Shown in pieces: positions 8,133 to 15,620 of a stretch of DNA of 34,647 nucleotides; position 1 is the first letter of the stretch; each line of letters opens with the position of its first letter. Source of the DNA: Firmicutes bacterium UBA6226 (GTDB taxonomy: Bacteria; Bacillota_A; Clostridia; Peptostreptococcales; Acidaminobacteraceae); the NCBI GenBank assembly GCA_002441045.1, contig DJWQ01000162.1, forward strand, positions 2,139-36,785, given 5' to 3'. The notes under the pieces were generated by a model that was not told the origin of the DNA, ran no database searches, and saw only the letters and a program-made list of their open reading frames with translations. The translations under genes and the position numbers were made by a program.

Positions 8133-8233
8133 TAGTTCCTAAGTTAAGATTAATAAAATTTTATGTATTTTCTGTAAATCAAATTAACTTTTGCAAAAAG
8201 CGTCTTAGATGCATTTTTTAAGTATAATTGGAT

Positions 8234-8266
8234 CAAAAAAAAATTGAAGCACACCATTGGTGTGCC
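8234..8266 (-). terminator. Terminator after zinc-ribbon gene
   Basis: Minus-strand GCACACC-AAT-GGTGTGC hairpin, then TTCAA and nine T. It ends the transcript of the zinc-ribbon microprotein at 8312-8467. Confidence 0.8.
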
Positions 8267-8311
8267 TTAAGTTTCAGTAATATTCATTTTTTTATTACTC
8301 TATTCTTTGTT

Positions 8312-8467
8312 CTATTCCTTTGTCTTAGTTTCATACATCATTGCATACTCATAATCCACTTCTGATTCACAAGACTTACAAAGACCAAACTTATTAACTT
8401 TCTTTTCATCGCCACATCTTTTACAATAAGTAACGTCAAATTGATTCTCTTTTACTGCTTCCTTCAT
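8312..8467 (-). CDS. Small zinc-ribbon protein, 51 residues
   Basis: A short open frame with full gene signals: GGAGGTGG ribosome site five bases before ATG, a promoter and operator upstream, and a terminator 46 bases after the stop. The product starts MKEAVKENQF and has two CxxC knuckles, YCKRCG at residues 14-19 and LCKSCE at 29-34, separated by 11 residues, a zinc ribbon of the rubredoxin-knuckle type. The acidic tail ends MMYETKTKE. No enzymatic motif is visible. Such miniature ribbons bind nucleic acid or protein partners, or hold metal; the role here is unknown. It may share control with the upstream kinase-Tad operon, whose last gene overlaps its -35 box. Confidence 0.8.
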   Translation of the reverse strand: MKEAVKENQFDVTYCKRCGDEKKVNKFGLCKSCESEVDYEYAMMYETKTKE

Positions 8468-8484
8468 AAGCCACCTCCAAAACG

Positions 8485-8530
8485 TATTACTGTATACAAT
8501 TATCCTATACCTAAATTGTATACGATAATA
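8485..8530. promoter_or_regulatory. Large inverted-repeat operator over zinc-ribbon promoter
   Basis: GTATACAATT (8492-8501) and AATTGTATAC (8514-8523) form a perfect 10-base inverted repeat with a 12-base spacer. Beyond two mismatched pairs the symmetry resumes for five more (TATTA / TAATA), giving 17-base arms. There is no GC-rich stem or T tract, so it is not a terminator. It covers the -10 hexamer, the usual place for a repressor site. Confidence 0.65.
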
Positions 8531-8543
8531 CCATTTTATGCAA
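8515..8543 (-). promoter_or_regulatory. SigmaA promoter of zinc-ribbon gene
   Basis: Minus-strand TTGCAT, 17-base spacer, TACAAT. The -35 overlaps the stop codon of the kinase gene, and the -10 lies inside the right arm of the inverted repeat. An alternative extended -10 (TGG-TATTAT) lies between them. Confidence 0.55.
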
Positions 8544-9255
8544 GTGTTTTTCTTAAATCCTTCATATTATTTTTTCTTTTATTTGGATCGATCTGGCAGA
8601 GCTTTAAAAGCGACCTCAAATGCGCATCAGTAACACGTCTTTCATTCTTTTGAATGATTTCAAGAAGAGATTTCCCCAAACTATAGAAATCACTTTCACA
8701 ATCAATACGTTGTAATTCCAGCATCATTTCTGGCGGCAGGTATTGGAAAGTTCCAGTCGTTTCTTTAATATGATGCCGTTCTTCATAAGTTGTTGATAAT
8801 GAGAAATCGATCAAATAGACCTGAAAACTATCATCTATAATAATGTTTTCCGGCTTGATATCTAAATGCAACACACCTGCATCATGCAAGGCAAACAATG
8901 TTCTAGTTGCATTTTCAAATACTCGATCAAATGCATTTATCAATTTATACTTATCTTTTTCAACTTCTAGCCACTGTTTTAATGTCTTCCCTTTAATGTA
9001 CTGACAGGTAATTTTCATATAATTCCCTATTATCTCATATCCAAGCATGACAGGAAATCCATTAAACTTCGATTGATTGAGCTTTGATAAAATCGAAATT
9101 TCATTTAACCCTCGATTGATTGGCACAAATTTTTCAATTACAGTCAAACCTGTATTTGAGTCAGTGATTGTATTGGTAAACCCATTGCTTATTGATGGTT
9201 TATTATTACTTGACTTTGAATTCAATTGTACCTTAACAGATAAATCTCTATACAT
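8536..9255 (-). CDS. Ser/Thr protein kinase-like protein (Hanks type, soluble)
   Basis: This 239-residue protein has a kinase catalytic loop HLDIKPEN (residues 130-137; Asp132, Lys134, Asn137), a metal-binding DFS in place of DFG (Asp150), and LPPEMM as the APE-like element. A likely ATP-anchoring lysine is Lys42 in VIEKFV with Glu52 as its partner. A glycine-rich loop is not obvious in the first 35 residues, where the sequence is rich in Ser and Asn. There is no membrane segment or sensor domain, unlike PrkC. It is the last gene of an operon of Tad-pilus-type proteins, 12 bases after the TadE-like gene, with GGAGTG before its ATG. It probably phosphorylates something linked to that surface system; the substrate is unknown. 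Confidence 0.82.
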   Translation of the reverse strand: MYRDLSVKVQLNSKSSNNKPSISNGFTNTITDSNTGLTVIEKFVPINRGLNEISILSKLNQSKFNGFPVMLGYEIIGNYMKITCQYIKGKTLKQWLEVEKDKYKLINAFDRVFENATRTLFALHDAGVLHLDIKPENIIIDDSFQVYLIDFSLSTTYEERHHIKETTGTFQYLPPEMMLELQRIDCESDFYSLGKSLLEIIQKNERRVTDAHLRSLLKLCQIDPNKRKNNMKDLRKTLA

Positions 9256-9267
9256 TCAAACACTCCT

Positions 9268-9864
9268 TTAATTGTTGATAGGTTCATTGGGATAGCAAAC
9301 CTTACATGGTGTATAACCCCCGTCACGCGCTTTTTCAATAGAAATACCAAACTTACTCTTTCTAAGATAATGGCACTCCGATCTATGAAATCTTTCGCCA
9401 TAGGTGGTAATAAATACCGTCTTATTGTTCCTTTGATCACCGTCTGAATAAACCACCGGCGAAAATGGCAGCGCAAATTCATGTCTACCTAAAAAAGTAG
9501 GTAATGTATAATTATATGACAATTTGAACTGACCCATTCCTAGGTCATCAAATGCAACCTCCACCTTTAAATTATGAATTAATTGATCAATCTCAAATTG
9601 CTCTAACTCTTTATTATATAACCATGTGCCTATCTCAGTCAGTATCCCTTCATTTACTGTTCTTCGAATGACTTTATCGTGTCCTATAAAAGGCATACTA
9701 GCAACTTCAAGTTCATTCTTCGCATTTAAAAAGGCAAGTTCAAGTTGCTCATCTATATACAAACTCAATATTGATCCGACTAATGTAATCATGAGCATCA
9801 TCGTCATTGTAATCACAAGTGTCGCCTCTATGGTTATACTTGCTTTGGATTTTTTCACAAGCAC
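9268..9864 (-). CDS. TadE-like pilin protein with C-terminal Cys/His motif
   Basis: 198 residues. The N-terminus (KKSKASITIEATLVIT) with a hydrophobic helix to about residue 37 matches TadE/TadG minor pilins, with the conserved Glu at the start of the helix. The middle is beta-rich without a known motif. The last 50 residues read FHRSECHYL then GYTPCKVCYP, a compact His/Cys arrangement that resembles small zinc-binding tails of secreted Firmicute proteins (recognised by pattern, role unknown). Start is GTG at 9864, three bases after the previous stop, with GGAG six bases upstream; a GTG at 9858 with AGAGG is an equal choice. It would sit in the membrane or pilus with its tail outside. Confidence 0.7.
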   Translation of the reverse strand: MLVKKSKASITIEATLVITMTMMLMITLVGSILSLYIDEQLELAFLNAKNELEVASMPFIGHDKVIRRTVNEGILTEIGTWLYNKELEQFEIDQLIHNLKVEVAFDDLGMGQFKLSYNYTLPTFLGRHEFALPFSPVVYSDGDQRNNKTVFITTYGERFHRSECHYLRKSKFGISIEKARDGGYTPCKVCYPNEPINN

Positions 9865-9867
9865 CTC

Positions 9868-11829
9868 TTACTCCGTTAACTGATTTACAAGCAAATACTG
9901 TCTCATATGTTGGTGAAAGCCACTTTCATCTGTCCAAATAATCTGTAATTCGTGACCTATCGAATAATCGCTTAAACTACTCTTATGCTCTAAACTAGAA
10001 AGCTCATGTGCAAATAAAGACATTGTTCTATTAACTGTCTTCGATTCATCTTGCAGATACAATAGCAACCTCAAGTAATCCATATAGTAGATACCGTATT
10101 GTGTGTTATTTTGCTTTTCTAGCGCATTGATGCCATCAGTGCCCCCGTCTTGTGACAATAAACCATTTAAGCTTGTATGCCACTCTTCGCTTCTTTTTAT
10201 CAATGGAATGGCATTGCCCTTTAGTAATTCGTTAACATCAGTATACGATTCCGCTGCAGACCATAATGTAATGGCACTCGAATAGGCAAAAATTCGCCAG
10301 GGTTGTGGTATAGGAGCAGTTAACACATTGATCTGATTCATTTGCGATTTTGACTGAATGAGTGAAGCCAAGTTAAATGGTAGTCGGATACCTAATACTT
10401 TCAATTTAACTTCAGCCAAACTTTGTCTTTGATTTTCCAAGCCAGTTAATATAAATTCAATCTCACCTTTTATTGAACGTTCCTCATTTAATCTTTCACC
10501 ATAGGGGATTTTTCTAGGACAGTTCAGATCAAAGCTGCTAAAAATTGAAAGTAAGTATTCCGATACCAGAATTTTCGTGGTTAAATCATAATTGACTCTA
10601 TCTTCAATTGTTCTGAAATCATCCGACTCATTTAAAGCAATTGCTTTATCTTCGATGTTTACGCTTTCAAAGAGCTCATCTAGCCTCGTCATCGTATCCA
10701 ATATTTTCAAATAAAGTGATTTTTGATGCTGATTAACAAACTGACTCAATATATTATCGATTTCCTGCCGAATTGCATTGCTCGTTTGAGATAACAGATC
10801 ATTTTGTTCAACTAAAGCGATTGTATCTTCTTCTATCTGTTCAATCCTATCATTAATAACGGCCACTAAATCTTCTTTCTCCTCTTCATTTGAAGGATCT
10901 GATGGCTCGATGTTATCCTCGTCTTTCTCAAGCCGTTTTAAGGTTTCATAAAGCTCGTTCATCTCGCGATTATAGGCGTCTATTATATTTAGATTTTCCC
11001 TAATGCTCGCTTCAACATCTGATAATGTGTTTGCATTTTTCGATACCGACTCGAGAATTAAAGTGATTTGGTCCATTTTGAGGTTAAAATCCTTCTTACC
11101 TTCACTGTAGCTTTCTTTCAAACCAGCATAAAAAGTAGCAGTCTCGTTATTGTCCTCAATAGTATATAAAGACTCTAGCATCATTTCCAACTCTTGATAG
11201 TCCATCTCAAACATATCATCAAATGAATCTATCTCTTGCAACAGATGATTAACTTGATTTTGAATATCTGATATTGATCCAAAGGCATTAATAGACTTCA
11301 GCGTTTTTTCTACATCTTCAAAATCTAGCCTTTCAAAAGCTTTTTTCTCATAACTTTGAAGCGTTTTAACATTAGCCTGAAGCTCAGCATAGGTTTTATT
11401 TTGTTCAAGGAGTGTTGTCCCATATTCTACAAGTGAGATGCATTTAGAACTAATAGCTGCTTGCTTTAGAGCTTTACTGAAGTATTCTGATGACGATATC
11501 TTATTAAACGCAACGATTACCTCAGGTGGTTGGGCAGTTTCGCTGATGTCATTTAAAGCGGCATATTTTTGCACTATACTTTCGAACGGTTGATCAATTG
11601 GTGAAGCCAGCATACCAAACCGTGACATCATAACCCCGCTATATTTAGACAATATGGCGTCACTTGTCGCATGAGCAATTTTCTGCATGTCATTCTCTCT
11701 TTTATAGCTTTCAACCAATTGGAATATTAAGAAACTCCCAATTATAATAACAGGAATTAATATGACCATAAATATTGAAATTGCGCCATCTTGAGTTTGA
11801 AAGTAGCTTACAAATTTATTCTGTCTCAT
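9868..11829 (-). CDS. Large TadG/DUF5702-like membrane protein
   Basis: 653 residues. After MRQNKFVSYFQTQDGAIS comes one hydrophobic helix (about residues 19-40), the layout of TadG-like and DUF5702 proteins found in clostridial Tad loci. Residues about 120-400 are strongly charged and heptad-like, indicating long coiled coils, with an acidic stretch near 310-325. No enzyme motif is visible. The open frame extends to 11868, but I choose the ATG at 11829 because GGTGGAGG lies 11 bases before it and the upstream ATG has no ribosome site. It overlaps the end of the previous TadE-like gene by 14 bases, showing coupling. The protein is probably anchored in the membrane with the coiled coil outside. 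Confidence 0.72.
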   Translation of the reverse strand: MRQNKFVSYFQTQDGAISIFMVILIPVIIIGSFLIFQLVESYKRENDMQKIAHATSDAILSKYSGVMMSRFGMLASPIDQPFESIVQKYAALNDISETAQPPEVIVAFNKISSSEYFSKALKQAAISSKCISLVEYGTTLLEQNKTYAELQANVKTLQSYEKKAFERLDFEDVEKTLKSINAFGSISDIQNQVNHLLQEIDSFDDMFEMDYQELEMMLESLYTIEDNNETATFYAGLKESYSEGKKDFNLKMDQITLILESVSKNANTLSDVEASIRENLNIIDAYNREMNELYETLKRLEKDEDNIEPSDPSNEEEKEDLVAVINDRIEQIEEDTIALVEQNDLLSQTSNAIRQEIDNILSQFVNQHQKSLYLKILDTMTRLDELFESVNIEDKAIALNESDDFRTIEDRVNYDLTTKILVSEYLLSIFSSFDLNCPRKIPYGERLNEERSIKGEIEFILTGLENQRQSLAEVKLKVLGIRLPFNLASLIQSKSQMNQINVLTAPIPQPWRIFAYSSAITLWSAAESYTDVNELLKGNAIPLIKRSEEWHTSLNGLLSQDGGTDGINALEKQNNTQYGIYYMDYLRLLLYLQDESKTVNRTMSLFAHELSSLEHKSSLSDYSIGHELQIIWTDESGFHQHMRQYLLVNQLTE

Positions 11830-12208
11830 GAATTTGCCATCCTCCACCGAAAATCTTAGACGCTTCATTCAAAGTTGCTATGACTGCTCTATTATAATCG
11901 ATATAAGTAAATCGGTGCTTTATAGTATAACTTTCGTTTAATCCTGGGAATTTATATGGATTCATCTGTTCTAACTCAGTATTCGATGCAAAGATTTTCC
12001 CTACGCCAATATTTTGCGTTGAGATGATATTAGAATTTTGAAATTCATATGTATTCATACTCGCATGTGTTGCTGTACTCTCTAAAAAGATCCTAGATTG
12101 AAATATCATTTCAATGCCAATCGACTGCACATAAAATACGAGAATCATTCCTGCTATTAATAAAAGCAGGATGAGTGGAATTATAATTACCAGTTCCAAA
12201 GATGCCAT
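11816..12208 (-). CDS. TadE-like minor pilin
   Basis: 130 residues starting [20 protein letters not shown], a type IV pilin-like N-terminus without a long leader, with a conserved Glu at position 5 ahead of a hydrophobic helix (about 4-28). The rest is a small domain without cysteines. This is the standard TadE layout of Flp/Tad pilus systems. It is the first gene of the four-gene operon, with a GGAGGCGAA ribosome site and a consensus promoter. No cpaF/tadA ATPase, tadB/C platform or prepilin peptidase gene is in the window, so the motor must lie elsewhere or be absent. Confidence 0.72.
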   Translation of the reverse strand: MASLELVIIIPLILLLLIAGMILVFYVQSIGIEMIFQSRIFLESTATHASMNTYEFQNSNIISTQNIGVGKIFASNTELEQMNPYKFPGLNESYTIKHRFTYIDYNRAVIATLNEASKIFGGGWQIHETE

Positions 12209-12250
12209 TTCGCCTCCAAAATACCATTTTTTTACATTTTATTTGGTATT

Positions 12251-12279
12251 ATTTTACATCTTTAGCGCTTGACTGTCAA
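12251..12279 (-). promoter_or_regulatory. SigmaA promoter of Tad-pilin/kinase operon
   Basis: Minus-strand TTGACA, 17-base spacer, TAAAAT, close to consensus. A 7-base inverted repeat AATACCA / TGGTATT (12220-12226 and 12244-12250) lies between promoter and ribosome site. The rest of the 260-base gap, apart from the typA terminator, shows no feature I can name. Confidence 0.8.
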
Positions 12280-12427
12280 TCTTTTCCATCTCAAAATCAT
12301 GTGGTAACTTTCACTTCGCCAAATATACGAGTTAAGCTTCTCATTAACGATTTAACTTTAACGCTTTGGGAATACTTAAAATTTTAGGTATCACACCTAC
12401 ATTTTTTACATCAAATTCATTGCTACA

Positions 12428-12463
12428 AAATAAAAAAATCCCTGTTCTGAGAACAGGGATTTC
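12428..12463 (-). terminator. Rho-independent terminator after typA
   Basis: Minus-strand AAATCCCTGTTC-TCA-GAACAGGGATTT followed by a T tract, six bases after the typA stop. Confidence 0.92.
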
Positions 12464-12468
12464 AAATA

Positions 12469-14316
12469 TTAAACGACTTCTTGTGCTTCTAACTCTTTAT
12501 TCATTTTATTTCTATATCTTACTCGATCCGTTTCATTGAGAATTCTTTTTCTCATTCTTAATGAATCTGGTGTGATCTCAAGCAATTCATCATCTTCTAT
12601 GAAAGTAAGTGCCTCTTCCATATTAAACACTTTTGGTGGTAAAAGTTTGATTGCATCATCAGAACCTGATGCTCTTGTATTGGTTAATTTCTTATTCTTT
12701 GTCGGGTTAACGACCATGTCTTCTTTTCTTGAATTGATACCAATGATCATTCCTTCATAGACTTCAGTACCTGCATCGATCATCATCGTTGCGCGATCAG
12801 ACAAGTTAAATAGGGAATATGCCATCGCTACACCACCTTGTTGAGAGATTAAAACACCATTGCTTCTCTTTGGTATTTCGCCTCTATAAGGTTGGAATTC
12901 GAAGAATGATCTGAGTAAAACGCCTTCTCCTCTAGTAACATTGATAAATTCACTTCTATATCCCAATAGACCACGTGTTGGTACTAAAAACTCTGATCTA
13001 GTAAAACCATCCTCTGAGTGCATACCATCTAATAGGCCTTTTCTTAAGCTAAGCTCTGAAATAACTGCGCCTGAGTACTCATCAGGAACAATCGCAATAA
13101 CACGTTCAATCGGTTCGTATTTTTGACCATCAATCATTTTCATAAGAACCTGTGGCTTAGAAACAGCAACTTCATAGCCTTCACGTCTCATATTCTCTAA
13201 AAGAATCGATAGGTGAAGTTCGCCTCGACCAGATACGCGATAACCATCTTGAACAGAATCTAACGCATCTACTCTTAAGCCCACATTTACTTCCAACTCT
13301 TTGTCCAGTCTGCTTTTTAAGTGTCTGTTTGTTACAAATTTTCCACTTCTACCGCAAAATGGTGAGTCATTGATTAAAAAGTTCATTGAAAGCGTTGGCT
13401 CTTCAATTTCAATCATTGGTAAAGCTTCAACTTTATCTGGGTCACAAATGGTTTCACCAATTGAGATGTCTTGTATACCAGCTATAACGACCATATCTCC
13501 AGCATATGCTTCAGTCACTTCCACCTTTGAAAGACCTTGATAGACATAAAGCTTTGAGACTTTCGCACGCTGTTGTGTGTTATCTCTTTTACTAATCATC
13601 ACTTGATCGCCTTGTTTGATTGTACCTCTAATTAATCTGCCAATTCCAAGTCTTCCGACATATTCGTCATAGTCCAGTGAAGAAATTTGCAGTTGCAAAG
13701 GTTCATCCGAACTGTCGCGATAAGGCTCAACGTGATTTAAAATAGTTTCAAATAAAGGTGACAAGTCAGTACTCTCATCTTCCATACTTAACTTAGCAAT
13801 ACCTTCCTTCGCTATTCCATATACGATAGGAAACTCAAGCTGATGATCGTCTGCATTTAACTCAACAAATAAATCGAAAGTTAAATCAACTACTTCTTCT
13901 GCTCTTTGATCTTTCTTATCTATTTTATTTATAAATAAAATTGGTCTCAAACCTCTTTCAAGAGATTTTTTTAGAACAAATCTGGTTTGTGGCATTGGTC
14001 CTTCACTTGAGTCTACTAATAAGATTACGGTATCGACCGTTTTCATTATTCTTTCTACCTCAGATGAAAAGTCAGCATGGCCTGGTGTATCTACGATATT
14101 GATCTTGTAATCATTGTACATAATAGAACAGTTTTTTGAGTAAATGGTGATGCCTCTTTCTCTTTCCAAATCATTACTGTCCATAACACACTCTGGCACG
14201 AACTCATTTGCTCTAAAAACATTGCTTTGATTTAAAAATGCGTCAACTAAAGTCGACTTTCCTGCATCAACGTGAGCGATAACCGCAATATTGATGATGC
14301 CTTTGTTTTTTAACAT
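12469..14316 (-). CDS. typA: Translational GTPase TypA/BipA
   Basis: BipA is a ribosome-binding GTPase of the EF-G class that helps 50S assembly and growth under stress. The 615-residue protein has the full G domain: AHVDAGKST (G1, about 13-21), RGITI (G3 lead), DTPGHADF (G3), NKID (G4) and a SAL-equivalent region, followed by domain II (RLGIGRLIRG), EF-G-like domains III and V (GRGELHLSILLE; PTRGLLGYRSEF) and the BipA-specific C-terminal domain (SGSDDAIKLLPP). The start ATG has TAGGAGAT before it. It is a single-gene unit with a strong terminator. The upstream AT-rich stretch has only weak promoter matches. Confidence 0.97.
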   Translation of the reverse strand: MLKNKGIINIAVIAHVDAGKSTLVDAFLNQSNVFRANEFVPECVMDSNDLERERGITIYSKNCSIMYNDYKINIVDTPGHADFSSEVERIMKTVDTVILLVDSSEGPMPQTRFVLKKSLERGLRPILFINKIDKKDQRAEEVVDLTFDLFVELNADDHQLEFPIVYGIAKEGIAKLSMEDESTDLSPLFETILNHVEPYRDSSDEPLQLQISSLDYDEYVGRLGIGRLIRGTIKQGDQVMISKRDNTQQRAKVSKLYVYQGLSKVEVTEAYAGDMVVIAGIQDISIGETICDPDKVEALPMIEIEEPTLSMNFLINDSPFCGRSGKFVTNRHLKSRLDKELEVNVGLRVDALDSVQDGYRVSGRGELHLSILLENMRREGYEVAVSKPQVLMKMIDGQKYEPIERVIAIVPDEYSGAVISELSLRKGLLDGMHSEDGFTRSEFLVPTRGLLGYRSEFINVTRGEGVLLRSFFEFQPYRGEIPKRSNGVLISQQGGVAMAYSLFNLSDRATMMIDAGTEVYEGMIIGINSRKEDMVVNPTKNKKLTNTRASGSDDAIKLLPPKVFNMEEALTFIEDDELLEITPDSLRMRKRILNETDRVRYRNKMNKELEAQEVV

Positions 14317-14393
14317 TTTATCTCCTAAACTAATTAAGCGTAATATTCAACCTTATAATAATATCTTATTTTTGCAGTAAAAGATATCATAAT

Positions 14394-14467
14394 TTGAAAA
14401 AAAGACAAAAAATAAAAATCTTTGGACATCGAGTCCTCCGATTTAACCACCCGCTAAGATTGTCGTT
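14394..14467 (-). other. Structured element before typA, possible second terminator
   Basis: Minus-strand AATCTT and AAGATT enclose a GC-richer core with two competing small stems (ATCG/CGAT and GGAC/GTCC), followed by a very T-rich run. It may be a backup terminator for the transglutaminase transcript or a small RNA end. It is the only structured part of the gap upstream of typA besides the terminator at 14470. Confidence 0.35.
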
Positions 14468-14469
14468 AA

Positions 14470-14506
14470 ATAAAAAAACTGCGCTGCAGATAACCACAGA
14501 ACAGTT
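14470..14506 (-). terminator. Terminator after transglutaminase gene
   Basis: Minus-strand AACTG-TT-CTG, loop, CAG-CG-CAGTT with one internal bulge, followed by seven T, within 10 bases of the stop. Confidence 0.7.
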
Positions 14507-14514
14507 AAGAAGGC

Positions 14515-15306
14515 TTAATAAACTTTTGAAACACTATAATCTTTTGCTAATTTGTATATTGAAACAGCTTTGTTTGCTTGTACATACGATGCATCCACTG
14601 TTGTGTCCACTGTTTTCCACGCGCCATTAATATAGATTTCATTCCAAGCATGGTAGACATCACCAGTATTCACAGAGTAACCTTTAACAAGTTTAGTAGG
14701 AATACCAACGCTTCTTGTCATTGCAGCAAATAATGCTGAATAATCGTAACAAATCCCATTTTTTGAAGCAAATGTACTATCGACATTTGGGAAGTAACCA
14801 CTGGTTACAGTTTTTGCTTTATTATAATCGTATTTATAGTTCTTAGTAATATAGTTATAGATTGCTTTTACTTTTGCATCATCAGACGTTAAATTTTTAG
14901 TTAGCTCATATGCCTTTTGAACAGCTAGTGTATCTTCATTCCATTCTATATCTTGAATTGAATTTAGGTATACGACATTCGAGTTTGCTAAATTTAAGGT
15001 AACGGAAGTTTTTGTCAGTTCTTTATAACTATTTCCAGTGGTATTCTGCATCAATCGCACTGTATAAGTGCCATTTCCAAGTTGTAATGGAAATTGGTTC
15101 ACATCTGTGTCTACTATTGGATAAGAGTACCTTTGACCATCTTTTTCAACCAACAATAGAATTTTGCTACTGCTTGAAGTGCTATATTCAACGTTTACGA
15201 TTCCTGTTGCTAAATCTGCTTGAATGGTTTGAGTTGCACCAAAACTGGTCAATGATGCACTGACCAAAACAACCGTCATCACTAATAAACTCAATATTTT
15301 TTTCAT
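14515..15306 (-). CDS. Secreted transglutaminase-like cysteine protease/peptidase
   Basis: 263 residues with a clear signal peptide (MKKILSLLVMTVVLVSASLTS, cleavage near SFGA-TQ). The C-terminal half is a transglutaminase-like domain: catalytic Cys in NGICYDYSALFAAM, His in VYHAWNEI and Asp in VDTTVD. An N-terminal beta domain of about 100 residues precedes it. Such proteins act outside the cell on wall-linked peptides or proteins; the reaction could be hydrolysis rather than cross-linking. The open frame runs to 15381, but the real start is ATG 15306 because the signal peptide begins there, and GGGAGAG lies six bases before it. Two cyclic-di-GMP riboswitches occupy its leader, so it belongs to the lifestyle-switch regulon. 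Confidence 0.88.
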   Translation of the reverse strand: MKKILSLLVMTVVLVSASLTSFGATQTIQADLATGIVNVEYSTSSSSKILLLVEKDGQRYSYPIVDTDVNQFPLQLGNGTYTVRLMQNTTGNSYKELTKTSVTLNLANSNVVYLNSIQDIEWNEDTLAVQKAYELTKNLTSDDAKVKAIYNYITKNYKYDYNKAKTVTSGYFPNVDSTFASKNGICYDYSALFAAMTRSVGIPTKLVKGYSVNTGDVYHAWNEIYINGAWKTVDTTVDASYVQANKAVSIYKLAKDYSVSKVY

Positions 15307-15317
15307 GTTTCTCTCCC

Positions 15318-15400
15318 TTCGGTAGCTAGGCTGCCATTCCTTGTGGAAAGGCCCTATAGCTTTGCGTCCCATCGTTTCCAATGGTTTGCCGTTATCGGTG
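15318..15400 (-). ncRNA. Class I cyclic-di-GMP riboswitch, second copy
   Basis: Minus-strand sequence contains the GEMM-I core: GGCAAACC (15383-15390), GGGACGCAAAG (15360-15370), CCTTTCCACAAGG and GGCAGCC (tetraloop-receptor side). CTCTC just 5' of the aptamer (15400-15404) can pair with GAGAG in the ribosome site GGGAGAG (15311-15317), extending the closing stem. That predicts that ligand binding hides the ribosome site and turns translation off, an inference from pairing only. Confidence 0.9.
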
Positions 15401-15449
15401 AGAGGTTCGTTTCACGTAATGAAATTTTCAAAAAATAGAAAATCTCCTC

Positions 15450-15533
15450 ATTCGGCGACTGGCTGCCACTCCTTGCGGAAAGGCCCTATAGTTTTGCGTC
15501 CCATCGTTTCCGATGGTTTGCCTTTGTCGTGAA
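15450..15533 (-). ncRNA. Class I cyclic-di-GMP riboswitch, first copy
   Basis: Same GEMM-I core in the same orientation: CGAC...GTCG closing stem (15526-15529 with 15456-15459), GGCAAACC (15515-15522), GGGACGCAAA (15493-15502), CCTTTCCGCAAGG and GTGGCAGCC. It is nearly identical to the second copy across the conserved core and separated from it by about 50 bases. Tandem arrangement suggests a sharper or combined response to cyclic di-GMP. Confidence 0.92.
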
Positions 15534-15571
15534 AAGACATCTCTTCACAGAATATTTACTTCTATGCTAAT

Positions 15572-15599
15572 AGTATACCACACTTATAATTTTGTACAA
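15572..15599 (-). promoter_or_regulatory. Promoter of riboswitch-transglutaminase unit
   Basis: Minus-strand TTGTAC, 16-base spacer, TATACT, with a TGG extension. Start of transcription near 15565, giving a leader of about 260 bases that contains both aptamers. Confidence 0.7.
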
Positions 15600-15620
15600 T
15601 TACAAAAACATTACGACTTT

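Noticed and set aside
9222..9482. Minus-strand frame overlapping kinase and TadE-like genes
   Set aside because: It is out of frame with both genes, which are better supported by motifs, spacing and ribosome sites.
12202..12387. Plus-strand frame in the Tad promoter region
   Set aside because: It covers a consensus promoter on the minus strand and shows no coding pattern or ribosome site.
15341..15532. Plus-strand open frame over the riboswitch region with an internal repeat (LRPIVS)
   Set aside because: The repeat is the two aptamer cores read on the wrong strand; there is no ribosome site, and the RNA structure explains the sequence.
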